DNA of 64,000 nt from Methylohalobius sp. (GTDB lineage: Bacteria > Pseudomonadota > Gammaproteobacteria > Methylococcales > Methylothermaceae), in NCBI GenBank assembly GCA_026415315.1, contig JAOAHI010000001.1, positions 41,890 through 105,889 on the forward strand, read 5' to 3'. The notes below the pieces were generated by a model that was not told the DNA's origin, searched no databases, and was given only the letters and a program-made list of their open reading frames with translations. Below, piece after piece: positions 18,903 through 28,455 of the stretch (the stretch's first letter is position 1; every line of letters begins with the position of its first letter). The translations under genes were made by a program, and so were the position numbers.

Positions 18903-19337
18903 TTGGCGCGACCTGCGTGGAGATGGTTAGTCTTTGTGCCGATCTTGGTGATCGGCCGCATGCTTTATGGGGAGGATTTCTCTCCCACGGTCGTTGCCTC
19001 TCCCAGCGTGGTCGTTGATGCTCTATCCCGCAATGAGCTGCGGGCGATTTTTTTTATGCGCAGAAGGACTTGGCCGGACGGCACGCCTATCCAGGTGTTC
19101 GTTCTGCCGGACGATCGTCCCTTACACCAAGCTTTCTGCAAGCAGATTCTCAATGTGTATCCCCACCAGTTGCGGCGGGCTTGGGATCGCGGCGTGTTTT
19201 CCGGAACCGGCCAGGCTCCAATTGAAGTCGAAACGATAGAAGAAATGCAGGAAAAAGTCGCCTCAAGCCAAGGGGCGATAGGCTATATCGGCAGAGACCA
19301 CCTTGACGCTTCGGTGAAAGCGGTCACGGTCCGCTGA
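18903..19337 (+). CDS. PstS-like periplasmic substrate-binding domain protein
   Basis: This 144-residue protein starts at a TTG with a strong GGGGGAGGGG ahead. It has a hydrophobic leader (WRWLVFVPILVIGRMLYG), then VVVDALSRNELRAIFFMRRRTWPDGTPIQVFVLPD. This stretch matches small phosphate-ABC-transporter substrate-binding domain proteins, as does the end SSQGAIGYIGRDHLD (usual GAIGYV motif). It is much shorter than true PstS (about 320-350), so it covers one lobe only, and no pst permease genes are near. Such one-lobe proteins often pair with an outer-membrane barrel, as here (next gene). The ligand is not shown. Confidence 0.75.
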   Translation: MARPAWRWLVFVPILVIGRMLYGEDFSPTVVASPSVVVDALSRNELRAIFFMRRRTWPDGTPIQVFVLPDDRPLHQAFCKQILNVYPHQLRRAWDRGVFSGTGQAPIEVETIEEMQEKVASSQGAIGYIGRDHLDASVKAVTVR

Positions 19338-19383
19338 GAGCCGGCGGGCTATGTTTTAAGGTGGGGTTTTAAGAGCGTCACCT

Positions 19384-20568
19384 ATGAGACGATTTGGGGT
19401 CGGGCTGATATTGTGGGTGTTGGCCAACGCCTGCCGAGCCATGGGGCAGGAATGGTTGGCCACATCTCAGACCCATGGCTTTGTGAGTCAGGGGTTCGTG
19501 CTGACCTCGGCCAACCGATTTTTTGGCGACAGCGAGGACGGAAGCTTAGATTTCACCGAAGCTGGGATCAATCTCTCCACCCGCCCTTTTGGTCCTGTGC
19601 TCATTTCGGCCCAGGGTCTGTTTCGCCGTTCCGGGGAGGTCAACCCCAAAGAGTTTCGCCTGGATTATGCCTTGGCCGACTACACGCTTTGGTCAGATGT
19701 CCAAGGCCGAGCCGGAATCGCCTTTGGGCGGGTGAAAAATCCGTATGGTCTGTACAATGAGACCCGCGACGTGGCTTTTACCCGCCCAACGATCTTTCTG
19801 CCGCAAAGCATTTATTTCGACCGCACGCGCAACTTGGGACTGGCTAGTGACGGTGGACAGGTGTATGGAGAGTACACCACGGCGTGGGGAGAATGGTCGC
19901 TTCGGTTTGCGGTAGGGTGGCCGAATGGGATACAGGATAAAGAGTTTGAGCGCTTGGTCGTGAGCCGTAACTTGCCTGGGCGCTTCAAGACTAGGTTATC
20001 GTACCTGGGGCGTTTGACCTACGAGTCTCCAGCAGGATCTTTGCGCTTAGCTATCACCAGCGGCCAGGTTCGCCCGCGTTACGATCCTAAGGGAGCCAAT
20101 CCCTTCCAGGCTGGGGAGACGACCTTGGTGCCGGTCATCTTCTCGGCCCAATACGAAGGCGAGAAGTTCACCGTCACCGGAGAGTATGCGTTGCGTTTTG
20201 TCAAGCTCCGAGATTTTGGGCGATTTTTGCCAGATCGCAGCGATACTGGGGAGAGTTATTATCTTCAGGTAGCCTATCGGATCTTGCCTAAACTCGAGCT
20301 GGTTGGCCGCTATGACGTGTTTTTTGCCGACCGCGACGATACGAGCGGCAGAAAATTTGCCGCTTTGACCCGTCGCCCTCGCCACACCCGCTTTGCTCGC
20401 GATTGGACGGTCGGCGTGCGCTGGGACATCAGCCGTTCCTGGATGGTGCGCGCCGAGTACCATCGGGTGAATGGCACCGGGTGGCTGCCAGTCTCAGACA
20501 ACCCAGATCCTAACGCGCGCGAGAAAAACTGGCACTTATTTGCTTTGCTGTTGTCGTTTCGCTTTTGA
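19384..20568 (+). CDS. Porin-like outer-membrane beta-barrel protein
   Basis: The 394-residue protein has a signal peptide (cleavage near MG|QEW, residue 21). Alternating polar and aromatic strands follow, such as YALADYTLWSDVQGRAGIAFGRVKNPYG and YYLQVAYRILPKLELVGRYDVFF. The C-terminus is a final strand ending in Phe (FALLLSFRF), a mark of Bam-assembled barrels. NPYGLYNETRDVAFTRP recalls phosphate- or anion-selective porins of the OprO/OprP type, but the likeness is weak. It lies 46 bases after the PstS-like gene and is probably co-transcribed with it. No terminator is visible; the convergent cpdA stop is two bases away. Confidence 0.75.
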   Translation: MRRFGVGLILWVLANACRAMGQEWLATSQTHGFVSQGFVLTSANRFFGDSEDGSLDFTEAGINLSTRPFGPVLISAQGLFRRSGEVNPKEFRLDYALADYTLWSDVQGRAGIAFGRVKNPYGLYNETRDVAFTRPTIFLPQSIYFDRTRNLGLASDGGQVYGEYTTAWGEWSLRFAVGWPNGIQDKEFERLVVSRNLPGRFKTRLSYLGRLTYESPAGSLRLAITSGQVRPRYDPKGANPFQAGETTLVPVIFSAQYEGEKFTVTGEYALRFVKLRDFGRFLPDRSDTGESYYLQVAYRILPKLELVGRYDVFFADRDDTSGRKFAALTRRPRHTRFARDWTVGVRWDISRSWMVRAEYHRVNGTGWLPVSDNPDPNAREKNWHLFALLLSFRF

Positions 20569-20570
20569 CT

Positions 20571-21428
20571 TCAATAATCGGTTAAGGAAAAATCTATCCC
20601 TGCTGGCAAATGATCCAGCCGCTCCACCCAAGTAGAGATGGCTCCGTCGGCATAAAGCTTAAGCCAGCGCCAGCCAGCCGGCTGGGTATCCAAAACCAAG
20701 GTCGGCGCTTGTGGGCGAAATTGGAAGCAGGTGGACGGAGTGCTCCACAGCGGGACCTTTTGCCAATAGCCGGCAAAAGCCTGGTGGACGTGGCCGAAGA
20801 TCACACCTTTGACTTGGGGGAACCGGGCTATCAGCGCTAATAATTCCTGACCATTGGCCAGCCCCATGGTATCCATCCACGCGCTGTGGATGGAAAGCGG
20901 CGGGTGGTGGACAGCGATCAAAGAAGGGGAGTCTGGAGCCTGTTTAAGGCTTAGGGTTAAAAACTCAAGTTCAGAGGCAGGGAGCTCACCCCCAGCTGAG
21001 CCTGAAAGGTGGCTGTTTAAGCACACGATCTGCCAGGTCTTAGTCAAGATGCGTTTGGCACAGTGCTGGCCGTTGCGGCACAAGACTTCTGCCATCACTT
21101 TGGGGTCATCGTGGTTTCCAGGGAGAACAACCCAGGGAACCTCAAGAGGCTTCAGATTATGCAACAGGCGCTGATAGGCAGCAGGCTTGGGTTCTTGAAC
21201 CAGATCGCCGGTCAAAAGAATCAAATCCGGCGGCCAGGTCGCAGTGGTCTGAAGATAGCTTAGTACCTCTTTAAAACTCCCCTCGGTGTCGACTCCCATC
21301 AGAGTTTGGCCTGGATAGGCTAGAAGATGACAGTCGGACAGTTGGAGCAGCTTGAGCGGCTCGCCGTGGTCGACCAACGTCAAAGCGGTTTGATGAGCAC
21401 TTTCGAATTGCGCTTGAGGTTGATCCAT
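20571..21428 (-). CDS. cpdA: 3',5'-cyclic-AMP phosphodiesterase CpdA
   Basis: CpdA hydrolyses cAMP to AMP and tunes Crp-type regulation. The metallophosphoesterase motifs are present in order: LQLSDCHL (metal Asp and His), LLTGDLVQ, LPGNHDDP, AVHHPP and GHVHQAF. At 285 residues it is near E. coli CpdA (275). It is the last gene of a long minus-strand operon and its ATG lies 49 bases inside argA. A later start at one of the TTG codons just before LLQLSD cannot be excluded. The presence of cpdA implies adenylate cyclase elsewhere in the genome. Confidence 0.88.
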   Translation of the reverse strand: MDQPQAQFESAHQTALTLVDHGEPLKLLQLSDCHLLAYPGQTLMGVDTEGSFKEVLSYLQTTATWPPDLILLTGDLVQEPKPAAYQRLLHNLKPLEVPWVVLPGNHDDPKVMAEVLCRNGQHCAKRILTKTWQIVCLNSHLSGSAGGELPASELEFLTLSLKQAPDSPSLIAVHHPPLSIHSAWMDTMGLANGQELLALIARFPQVKGVIFGHVHQAFAGYWQKVPLWSTPSTCFQFRPQAPTLVLDTQPAGWRWLKLYADGAISTWVERLDHLPAGIDFSLTDY

Positions 21429-22687
21429 TGCCTTCGTTCTGGAGGTAATTCGTCCAATGTGGCGAGATGAAAACCCCGTTCCAGAAACCAGTGCGCCGCG
21501 CGCGTGGTCAGAACGAACAAAGAAGTAAGCTGTAAATTTTTGGCGTGTTTTTCTATGTGTTCCAAAAGAAGCCGACCGCGACCCTGGCCGCGGTAGTCCC
21601 TATGGAGCGCCAAGCAGGCCAGCTCTCCCATGCCCGCCTCGGGGAAGACGTGCAGTGCAGCGCAGCCAATCACCAGGCCGTCGCGGGCTATTACCCAAAA
21701 ATCGCCTATTGTCGTCTCCAGCTTCTCCCGCGTGCGCTTGACCAAAGTACCTTCTTGCTCTAAAGGCACAATCAGTTCGAGGATACCTGGGATGTCCTCC
21801 AGCTTTGCCGGACGCAGGGTTTCAAAAGGTTGAGCTGAGATCAAGGTGGCGCAGCCGTCGCGGGTGAACAGCTCCAGTAGCAGAGCACCGTCCTGGTGAC
21901 GATCGAGCACGTGGACGCGGCTTACCCCCTGTTCTATGGCGGTCACCGCCGCTTGGACGTGGCGAGCGCTCGCTTCATCAAAAGCGTTTTCTCCAAGCAA
22001 CTGATACGCCTCCCGACAAGTGAGCTGAGGAATATGTTGAGTGGAAGAGGCAAATCGGCAAGGGAATTCGGCCAGAATCAGGAGCTTGTCAGCTTTGAGC
22101 GCAGCTGCGGTAGCAACAGCCACTTCCTCGGCGCATAGGTTAAACACCTCACCGGTTGGGGAATAGCCGAGGGGAAGCAAAATCACTAAGTTTCTTAGCT
22201 CCAGCTGACTTAACAAACCATCGCGGTCGATGCGCCGGACCTCACCGGTATACTCGAAATCCACCCCATCGCGCACGCCTAGGGGTTTAGCGAGGACAAA
22301 ATTACCAGAACTTACCCGAATGCGCACTCCAGCCATGGGGGAATCGGCTAGCCCCATGGAGAACAAAGCCTCAATTTCTACCCGAGCTTGGCCAGCCGCT
22401 TCTTTGATGCAGTCTAAGGCAGCCGCATCGGTAATCCTGAGCCCTTGGGCGTAGCGCGGCTTAAGACCACGCGCTTGCAAACGCGCCTCGATTTGGGGGC
22501 GTAGCCCGGGTACCAGAACCAGCCGGATGCCTAATCCATGCAGCAAAGCCAAATCGTGAATCAGGTTGGGAAAGTTAGGATCGAGCAGCGCCTCACCGCC
22601 AAAGTTCACTACAAACGTTCGCCCGCGGTGGGCGTGAATGTAAGGGCAAGCACTGCGGAACCAGCGAACGTAGGAAGCGGTGTCCAT
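21380..22687 (-). CDS. argA: Amino-acid N-acetyltransferase (N-acetylglutamate synthase)
   Basis: ArgA acetylates glutamate with acetyl-CoA, the first step of arginine synthesis, and is normally inhibited by arginine. An amino-acid-kinase-like domain comes first (FVVNFGGEALLDPNF, LVLVPGLRPQIEARL, VLILAEFPCRF region). A C-terminal GNAT domain follows (ELACLALHRDYRGQGRGRLLLEHIE). I choose ATG 22687 (MDTASYVRWFRSACPYIHAHRG, 435 residues), which matches the family N-terminus. The open frame to 22786 would run into argE. It starts one base after the argE stop. Confidence 0.95.
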   Translation of the reverse strand: MDTASYVRWFRSACPYIHAHRGRTFVVNFGGEALLDPNFPNLIHDLALLHGLGIRLVLVPGLRPQIEARLQARGLKPRYAQGLRITDAAALDCIKEAAGQARVEIEALFSMGLADSPMAGVRIRVSSGNFVLAKPLGVRDGVDFEYTGEVRRIDRDGLLSQLELRNLVILLPLGYSPTGEVFNLCAEEVAVATAAALKADKLLILAEFPCRFASSTQHIPQLTCREAYQLLGENAFDEASARHVQAAVTAIEQGVSRVHVLDRHQDGALLLELFTRDGCATLISAQPFETLRPAKLEDIPGILELIVPLEQEGTLVKRTREKLETTIGDFWVIARDGLVIGCAALHVFPEAGMGELACLALHRDYRGQGRGRLLLEHIEKHAKNLQLTSLFVLTTRAAHWFLERGFHLATLDELPPERRQWINLKRNSKVLIKPL

Positions 22688-22688
22688 C

Positions 22689-23840
22689 CTAGTAGCAAAG
22701 CCGTTCAACCATGGAGCGCAACAGGGTGATGGTTGGCTCGATCGCGCTCTGCAGCAAATACTCGTTAGGCTGATGGGCTTGGGCAATGGAGCCTGGACCT
22801 AAGATTACCGTCTCCAGCCCTAAAGAGGTAAAGTAAGGCGCTTCCGTGCCAAAGGCGACTGCCGAAGCTCGATGCCCGGTCAATTCTTCGCACAGCCGAA
22901 CCAAAGCAGCGTCCTCAGGAGTCTCAAAGGCGGGCACGCCGGCAAACAAGGGCTCGACTTTGGCTTTGAGTTGGGGAAAAGCAGTCAAGGCAGCCTCTAC
23001 CCGGCGCCTGAGTTCTTCTCGGACAGCTTCCGGCAGCATGCCGGGCAACAAGCGCAAGTCGAGTAGAGCGCGGCAGTGGCCGCAAATCCGGTTGGGGCTG
23101 TCACCGCCGGCGATGGCACCTAAATTAAGGGTGGGGAAGGGGACTTCGAAGGCAGGATGGCGAAGGGCTGTCAGCTCGTCGCGCCAGTTGAGGATTTCTC
23201 TTAAGACTTCGACCATGCCTTCTAAAGCGTTAGCGCCCAAGGCGGGATTGCTAGCATGGCCGCTGCGGCCGATGACTTCCACTGCCTCCATCAGCACCCC
23301 TTTGTGCATTCTAACCGGTTTAAGTTCGGTCGGTTCACCGATGATCGCGTACTGCCCGGCAGGCAACTTAGCCTTGGTGAGGAGGCGTGCGCCGTTCATG
23401 GTGCTCTCCTCATCGCAGGTGGCCACGATGAGCAGCGGTCGGCGCAATTTTTTCATATCCAGCGCCGAGATAGCGCTTAAGGCCAAGGCAAAAAAGGCCT
23501 TCATGTCCGCCACTCCTAAGCCGTACAGGCGACCTTTGCGTTCGGTCAAGCGAAAAGGATCGCTGGACCACAGGCCTTCGTCGTACGGCACAGTGTCGGT
23601 GTGACCGCTGAGCACTAGCCCACCGCTCACCTCGAGCGGACCGAGGCTAGCTATTAGATTGGCTTTAGTTGGAGTCACCTCTTGCACGGTGATGGCAAAG
23701 CCTAACGCTTCCAGCCATTCTGCCAAATGGCTAAGGACTCCCCGATTGGGTTGGTCTAAGCGCGGATCGGCGCTCGAGACCGAAGGTTCGGCCACGAGCT
23801 TAGCGATCATCTCGATGGGGGAGGGCAAAAGGGAGTTCAA
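22689..23840 (-). CDS. argE: Acetylornithine deacetylase
   Basis: ArgE removes the acetyl group from N-acetylornithine by zinc-dependent hydrolysis. Peptidase M20 motifs seen: LSGHTDTVP (metal His and Asp), [22 protein letters not shown] (catalytic Glu pair), [16 protein letters not shown] in the dimerisation domain and [15 protein letters not shown] with the last metal His. The start is TTG 23840, overlapping the ilvD stop as TTGA; ATG 23810 is an alternative that would trim ten residues. The length (383) is normal. A genome with ArgA plus ArgE runs the linear arginine pathway, which fits its neighbours. Confidence 0.94.
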   Translation of the reverse strand: MNSLLPSPIEMIAKLVAEPSVSSADPRLDQPNRGVLSHLAEWLEALGFAITVQEVTPTKANLIASLGPLEVSGGLVLSGHTDTVPYDEGLWSSDPFRLTERKGRLYGLGVADMKAFFALALSAISALDMKKLRRPLLIVATCDEESTMNGARLLTKAKLPAGQYAIIGEPTELKPVRMHKGVLMEAVEVIGRSGHASNPALGANALEGMVEVLREILNWRDELTALRHPAFEVPFPTLNLGAIAGGDSPNRICGHCRALLDLRLLPGMLPEAVREELRRRVEAALTAFPQLKAKVEPLFAGVPAFETPEDAALVRLCEELTGHRASAVAFGTEAPYFTSLGLETVILGPGSIAQAHQPNEYLLQSAIEPTITLLRSMVERLCY

Positions 23841-25537
23841 AGTTTATCGTCCAGGCGCCAGTCGGTGACAGCTCCTTCTGAGGCTGAACTCACCAAGGCA
23901 GCGTACTTGGCTAAAACGCCACGGGTGTAGCGCGGAGCCGGCTTCTGCCAGCGGGCCAGTCTGGCTTGGATTTCAGCTTCAGGAAGGTCTAAAGTTAATT
24001 CGCGGGTCTCAGCGTCGATGCGAATCACATCGCCGTCCTGTACGATGGCTAAAGGGCCACCTACGTAGGCTTCCGGAGTGATGTGGCCGACGACGAAGCC
24101 GTGGGTGCCCCCAGAGAAACGGCCGTCGGTGATCAACGCTACCTCTTGGCCTAAACCCTTGCCCATTACCGCCGAGGTTGGCGAGAGCATCTCGCGCATC
24201 CCCGGTCCTCCTTTTGGTCCCTCATAGCGGATAACGATCACTTCGCCTTTTTGCACCGTACCGTCTAGGATCGCTTTTAAAGCGGCCTCTTCGCAATCAA
24301 ACACTCGCGCTTGACCCCTAAAACGCACTCCCTCCTTGCCGGAGATTTTGGCTACCGCCCCTTGCGGGGCCAAGTTGCCTTTTAGGATTACTAGGTGGCT
24401 GTCGGGTTTGATAGGGTTGGAGAGCGGACGGATAATGTCTTGGCCTTCCGGGTAAGGAGCCGCTTCAGCTAAGTTCTCAGCTAGCGTCTTGCCGGTGACG
24501 GTCAAGCAGTCCCCGTGTAGGAATCCTGCTTCGAGCAGGGTTTTCATCAGCGGCAGGAGGCCACCGATTTCGATTAAATCCGCCATATGGTAACGTCCGC
24601 TGGGTTTGAGGTCGGCCAACACCGGAATCCGCCGACCAAGGCGGGTAAAATCGTCTAGGCTCAAGGGAACTTCGCACGCTCGGGCCATTGCTAAGAGATG
24701 CAAAACCGCATTGGTTGAGCCGCCGAGAGCGATGACCACGGTTATGGCATTCTCGAACGCTTTGCGCGTCATGATGTCGCGTGGCTTGAGATCCAGCTCC
24801 AAAAGCCTGAGCACCGCCTGCCCAGCGCGCTCGCAATCTTTTTGCTTATCTAGAGAGACCGCTGCTTGGGCCGAACTTCCAGGCAGACTCATTCCTAGCG
24901 CCTCGATGGCCGAAGCCATGGTGTTGGCCGTGTACATTCCGCCGCACGCTCCGGGACCGGGGATCGCGTGGTGCTCGATAGCGCTTAAGGTGGCATCGTT
25001 TATCCGGTCGTTGGCACGTGCTCCCACTGCCTCAAACACCGAAACGATATCGAGTTTTCGCTCACCTAAGCAGCCGGGAAGGATTGTGCCGCCATAGACG
25101 AATACCGCCGGTCGGTTGAGGCGGGCCATGGCTATCAGGCAACCAGGCATATTCTTATCGCAGCCGCCAATCGCTACCAGCCCGTCAAAGCCCTGGCAAC
25201 TGACCACCGTCTCGATCGAGTCGGCGATCACCTCGCGCGACACCAAGGAGTATTTCATCCCCTCAGTGCCCATAGAAATGCCATCAGAAATGGTGATGGT
25301 GTTGAAGATCACCGCCTTGCCACCGTTTTGATCTACTCCGCGGGCTGCCTCCAAAGCCAGCTTGTCTATATGCATGTTGCACGGAGTCACCATGCTCCAA
25401 GTGGAGGCAATGCCAATTTGAGGTTTTTTGAAATCTTCGTCGGTAAAGCCCACCGCATGTAACATCGCCCGGCTGGGCGCGCGCTCCATGCCATCGACTA
25501 CCTGAGAAGAAAAAGGGCGTTTTCGGTCAGCAGGCAT
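23837..25537 (-). CDS. ilvD: Dihydroxy-acid dehydratase
   Basis: IlvD dehydrates 2,3-dihydroxy acids to the 2-keto acid precursors of valine, leucine and isoleucine, using an iron-sulfur cluster and Mg. Seen are the cluster Cys in [10 protein letters not shown] and [23 protein letters not shown] at the N-terminus, and [14 protein letters not shown]. The 566-residue length is that of the shorter IlvD type. It sits inside an arginine operon, 18 bases after the SH3 gene and overlapping argE, an odd mix of branched-chain and arginine genes. Confidence 0.96.
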   Translation of the reverse strand: MPADRKRPFSSQVVDGMERAPSRAMLHAVGFTDEDFKKPQIGIASTWSMVTPCNMHIDKLALEAARGVDQNGGKAVIFNTITISDGISMGTEGMKYSLVSREVIADSIETVVSCQGFDGLVAIGGCDKNMPGCLIAMARLNRPAVFVYGGTILPGCLGERKLDIVSVFEAVGARANDRINDATLSAIEHHAIPGPGACGGMYTANTMASAIEALGMSLPGSSAQAAVSLDKQKDCERAGQAVLRLLELDLKPRDIMTRKAFENAITVVIALGGSTNAVLHLLAMARACEVPLSLDDFTRLGRRIPVLADLKPSGRYHMADLIEIGGLLPLMKTLLEAGFLHGDCLTVTGKTLAENLAEAAPYPEGQDIIRPLSNPIKPDSHLVILKGNLAPQGAVAKISGKEGVRFRGQARVFDCEEAALKAILDGTVQKGEVIVIRYEGPKGGPGMREMLSPTSAVMGKGLGQEVALITDGRFSGGTHGFVVGHITPEAYVGGPLAIVQDGDVIRIDAETRELTLDLPEAEIQARLARWQKPAPRYTRGVLAKYAALVSSASEGAVTDWRLDDKL

Positions 25538-25555
25538 ATTTACGACTCCTTGAGG

Positions 25556-26248
25556 TTAAAACGAACTCCAGCTGTGGCGGCGGCGCCAGGTCAGGCGCGG
25601 CAGGATGAGGCCGGCCAGAATTCCCCCGCCCAGCACACCGGCCCCAATCAGAAACCAGCGCTGCGATTGTTCCTGGCTTAAAGTTTGATTCTCCAGCTTG
25701 AGTTGATTGAGATCGCGTTCCAGCGCGATGACGCGCTCGCGCAGTTGGTTACGTTCGTCCTCTATGGCTAAGGTGTTACCCGAGATGGCGCGGATCCGAT
25801 TGAGTTCAATAGCCAGTTGATTGGCCCGCTCAGCCAAGGCGCTGTGCTCGGCGCTTAGAGTGTTTTTTTGGTTTTGTAGATTGCTCAACTCCTGAGCTAG
25901 ACGGTTGTTTTCCATGGTCAAGGTTTGGATTTTGTCGCTTAAGCTCTGGAGCTGGATCCGGCAGCTGCGCTCGTCGCTGATGTGGCGGGTGAGCACCCAG
26001 CCGACCGTGCCGTCGCGCAGCCGCACCTTACTGTAACCGCTCTTCGTGTCGTGCTCGATGAGGGTCAGTGGGGTTCCACTGGGGAGCAGGCGCAAGATCT
26101 TGTACTCGGTTCCTTGACCGGCACGCAGATGCACCTCCTTGGTGTTGGTGACGTAGGAAGCTTCCTCCGCTGCCGCTAGGGAGAAAGCCAAAGCTAGAGA
26201 AAGCAGGAGCATTTGCAAAGCGCCTTGGCGATAAGCGAGAACTATCAT
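25556..26248 (-). CDS. TIGR04211-type SH3 domain protein with membrane anchor
   Basis: The protein has a signal sequence (MIVLAYRQGALQMLLLSLALAFSLAAA), a bacterial SH3 domain (YVTNTKEVHLRAGQGTEYKILRLLPSGTPLTL, VGWVLTRHI), a coiled coil of about 110 residues (SDKIQTLTMENNRLAQELSNLQ and on) and a C-terminal membrane segment with a basic tail (WFLIGAGVLGGGILAGLILP, then RLTWRRRH). This is the E. coli YgiM architecture, whose role is unsettled; envelope or peptidoglycan contact is likely. I use ATG 26248; a GTG at 26263 adds five residues. It lies between argF and ilvD on the same strand, with short gaps on both sides. Confidence 0.85.
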   Translation of the reverse strand: MIVLAYRQGALQMLLLSLALAFSLAAAEEASYVTNTKEVHLRAGQGTEYKILRLLPSGTPLTLIEHDTKSGYSKVRLRDGTVGWVLTRHISDERSCRIQLQSLSDKIQTLTMENNRLAQELSNLQNQKNTLSAEHSALAERANQLAIELNRIRAISGNTLAIEDERNQLRERVIALERDLNQLKLENQTLSQEQSQRWFLIGAGVLGGGILAGLILPRLTWRRRHSWSSF

Positions 26249-26273
26249 CGAACGTGTTAGCACCTTGGGATCG

Positions 26274-27176
26274 TTAAGATTGAGCTGTAAGCAAAAATTC
26301 TAACAAAGCTTTTTGCGCGTGCAGCCGGTTTTCTGCCTCATCCCAAACGACGCTTTGTGGTCCTTCCAACACCTCGGCGCTGACTTCTTCTCCCCGGTGA
26401 GCTGGGAGACAATGCATGAATAAAGCGTCGGGAGCAGCCAGGCGCAGTAGGTCTGAGGTTACGCAAAATCCCCTAAAAGCCAGGCTGCGCTCAACTTGTT
26501 CCTGCTCCTGCCCCATGCTGGCCCATACGTCGGTGACCACCAGGTCGGCTCTGCAGGCGGCTGCTTTGGGATCGTGGTCTAGCACAACCCTGGACCCGGC
26601 CATCTGGATTAGCTCCGCATCGGGCTCATAGCCAGGTGGACAGGCGATGTGAAGCTTAAAGTCTAGCTGCTGCGCCGCCTCGATGTATGATTGGCACATG
26701 TTGTTGCCGTCCCCTATCCACGCCACTTTACGCCCGCAAATGTCGCCGCGGTGCTCAAAGTAGGTTTGCATGTCTGCTAGCAGCTGACAGGGATGAGAGC
26801 GATCGGTTAGGCCATTGATGACCGGCACCCGCGAGTAGTGCGCAAAACGAACCACCGTCTCATGGCGGTTTGTCCTCAAGACCACTCCGTCCACCATGCG
26901 CGACAAGACGCGTGCGGTGTCTTCTAAAGGTTCGCCGCGGTCCAGTTGGGAATCGCGTGGCGCTAAGAAGATCGTTGCCCCGCCCAGTTGCACCATGGCG
27001 GCCTCAAAGGAGACCCGAGTGCGAGTGGAGGCTTTCTCAAAGATCATCCCCAAGACTTTGTTCCGCAGGGGCTCGTAAGGCCCTTTCAGGCGCTTGAGTT
27101 CGCTGGCGCGTCGGATCAGGAAGCGGAGCTCATGGGGACTTAAATCCATAAGGGTCAAAAAATGCCGCGCGGTCAT
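26274..27176 (-). CDS. argF: Ornithine carbamoyltransferase
   Basis: ArgF transfers the carbamoyl group from carbamoyl phosphate to ornithine to form citrulline. Seen are the carbamoyl phosphate loop STRTR (in [13 protein letters not shown]), HPCQ in [17 protein letters not shown], the ornithine site DVWASMGQE and the catalytic [13 protein letters not shown]. The 300-residue length is that of the anabolic enzyme. Its ATG overlaps the argD TGA by four bases, so the two are coupled. Confidence 0.96.
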   Translation of the reverse strand: MTARHFLTLMDLSPHELRFLIRRASELKRLKGPYEPLRNKVLGMIFEKASTRTRVSFEAAMVQLGGATIFLAPRDSQLDRGEPLEDTARVLSRMVDGVVLRTNRHETVVRFAHYSRVPVINGLTDRSHPCQLLADMQTYFEHRGDICGRKVAWIGDGNNMCQSYIEAAQQLDFKLHIACPPGYEPDAELIQMAGSRVVLDHDPKAAACRADLVVTDVWASMGQEQEQVERSLAFRGFCVTSDLLRLAAPDALFMHCLPAHRGEEVSAEVLEGPQSVVWDEAENRLHAQKALLEFLLTAQS

Positions 27177-28333
27177 GCTTCTAAAATCAAGGTAGACAAG
27201 GTATGGATCAAGAAGTCCGCCTCAGCGTCCTCAAGGATCAGGGGAGGAAGCAAGCGCACTACCGAGGAGGCCGTAACGTTAATCAGCAATCCCTTCTTCA
27301 AGGCTGCCTCAACTAGACGAGCACACGGAAAATCGAGTTCGATGCCGAGCATTAGACCGCGCCCGCGGATTGCTCTGACGTGCGAGTGACCTTCAAGGCG
27401 CGCGCTGAAACCGGCCAAAAGCCGCTCACCCAAAGATCTAGCCCGCTCGGTGAGGCGCTCTTGGGCCAGAGTTTTGACGACTTCTAGCGCAACGCGGCAG
27501 GCGAGGAAGTTACCGCCAAAAGTGGAACCATGCATCCCGGGCTTTAGAACTTCGGCGGCTTCTCCTTTGGCCAGACAAGCGCCGATGGGAAAGCCATTGC
27601 CTAAAGCTTTCGCCAGAGTCATCACATCCGGTACAACGTTCTCGTGTTGACAGGCAAACCACGAGCCAGTTCGACCCAAACCAGTTTGGACCTCGTCCAA
27701 CATCAAAAGCCACCGGTTCTGTTCACACAGCGCCTTAAGCGCGGCTAGATAGCCGGGTTTTGGAAGCCTGACTCCGCCCTCTCCTTGGATCGGCTCCACA
27801 AGCACCGCGACCACATCATCGCGCTCAGCTAGAGCGGCGATCGCTGCCAAGTCGTCATAAGGCACGCGAATGAAACCGGGGACCAAAGGCTCAAAGCCTT
27901 GCTGCACCTTTGGGTTTCCGGTTGCACTCAAGGTGGCCAAGGTACGGCCGTGGAAGCTGCCTTCACAGACCACGATTTTGGGTTCGACAACTCCTCTAGT
28001 CTGCCCATAGGCGCGGGCGATTTTGAGTGCGGCCTCGTTGGCTTCAGCTCCGGAGTTACAAAAAAATGCTGAATCCATCCCAGAGAGGCGCACAAGCTCC
28101 TCAGCCAACTCCTCCTGCGGCGCAATCCGGTAGAGGTTGGAAGTGTGCCACAGGCGTCCGGCTTGCTCACACAAAGCTCTGGTCAAGGCTGGGTGAGCAT
28201 GACCTAGATTGCACACCGCAATGCCTGAGATAGCATCCAGATAGCGCCTACCTTGTGCGTCCCAGAGCCAGACCCCTTGGCCACGATTAAAGGCCACCTC
28301 CAGCCTGGCATAAGTGGGCATAATGAAGTTCAT
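27173..28333 (-). CDS. argD: Acetylornithine aminotransferase
   Basis: ArgD is a class III PLP aminotransferase that makes N-acetylornithine from acetylglutamate semialdehyde, and in many bacteria also serves lysine synthesis. Seen are [55 protein letters not shown] and the PLP lysine in [14 protein letters not shown]. The length (386) is typical. It is the first gene of the operon argD-argF-SH3-ilvD-argE-argA-cpdA. No Shine-Dalgarno is visible before its ATG. A possible ArgR site and a hairpin lie in the gap upstream. Confidence 0.96.
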   Translation of the reverse strand: MNFIMPTYARLEVAFNRGQGVWLWDAQGRRYLDAISGIAVCNLGHAHPALTRALCEQAGRLWHTSNLYRIAPQEELAEELVRLSGMDSAFFCNSGAEANEAALKIARAYGQTRGVVEPKIVVCEGSFHGRTLATLSATGNPKVQQGFEPLVPGFIRVPYDDLAAIAALAERDDVVAVLVEPIQGEGGVRLPKPGYLAALKALCEQNRWLLMLDEVQTGLGRTGSWFACQHENVVPDVMTLAKALGNGFPIGACLAKGEAAEVLKPGMHGSTFGGNFLACRVALEVVKTLAQERLTERARSLGERLLAGFSARLEGHSHVRAIRGRGLMLGIELDFPCARLVEAALKKGLLINVTASSVVRLLPPLILEDAEADFLIHTLSTLILEA

Positions 28334-28360
28334 AAGTTTTTAAAACCAAGGAGTGGGAAA

Positions 28361-28384
28361 CAAAAAGGCAGCCACCCGACTGCC
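28361..28384 (-). promoter_or_regulatory. Small hairpin plus T-run in the argD leader (possible attenuator)
   Basis: On the minus strand GGCAG pairs with CTGCC (28380-28384 and 28367-28371) around an 8-base loop, followed directly by five Ts (28362-28366). It would sit about 30 bases before the argD ATG. A 5-bp stem is weak for a terminator. It may be an attenuator or just chance. Confidence 0.25.
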
Positions 28385-28396
28385 CTGTATTTTTTA

Positions 28397-28410
28397 TGCA
28401 TTTTATTGCA
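28397..28410. promoter_or_regulatory. Possible ArgR operator between argD and mutL
   Basis: TGCATTTTATTGCA is partly palindromic and agrees with about 11 of 14 positions of the E. coli ARG-box core (TGAAT-wwww-ATTCA). It lies 64-77 bases upstream of argD. Weak by sequence alone, but placed where arginine control would be expected. Confidence 0.25.
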
Positions 28411-28419
28411 ATCCAGCCG

Positions 28420-28455
28420 GGTGAACAACATCGCTTTGTCGTTATAATTAGCCAG
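28420..28455 (+). promoter_or_regulatory. mutL promoter with very short leader
   Basis: A perfect -10 TATAAT stands at 28443-28448, only seven bases before the mutL ATG at 28456. The -35 (near 28420-28426, GGTGAA or GTGAAC) is poor. Transcription would start at or next to the ATG, and no Shine-Dalgarno is present, so the mRNA may be leaderless. Confidence 0.45.

Noticed and set aside
22846..23604. 252-codon plus-strand open frame
   Set aside because: It is antisense to argE, very rich in Ser, Arg and Ala, with no recognisable domain.
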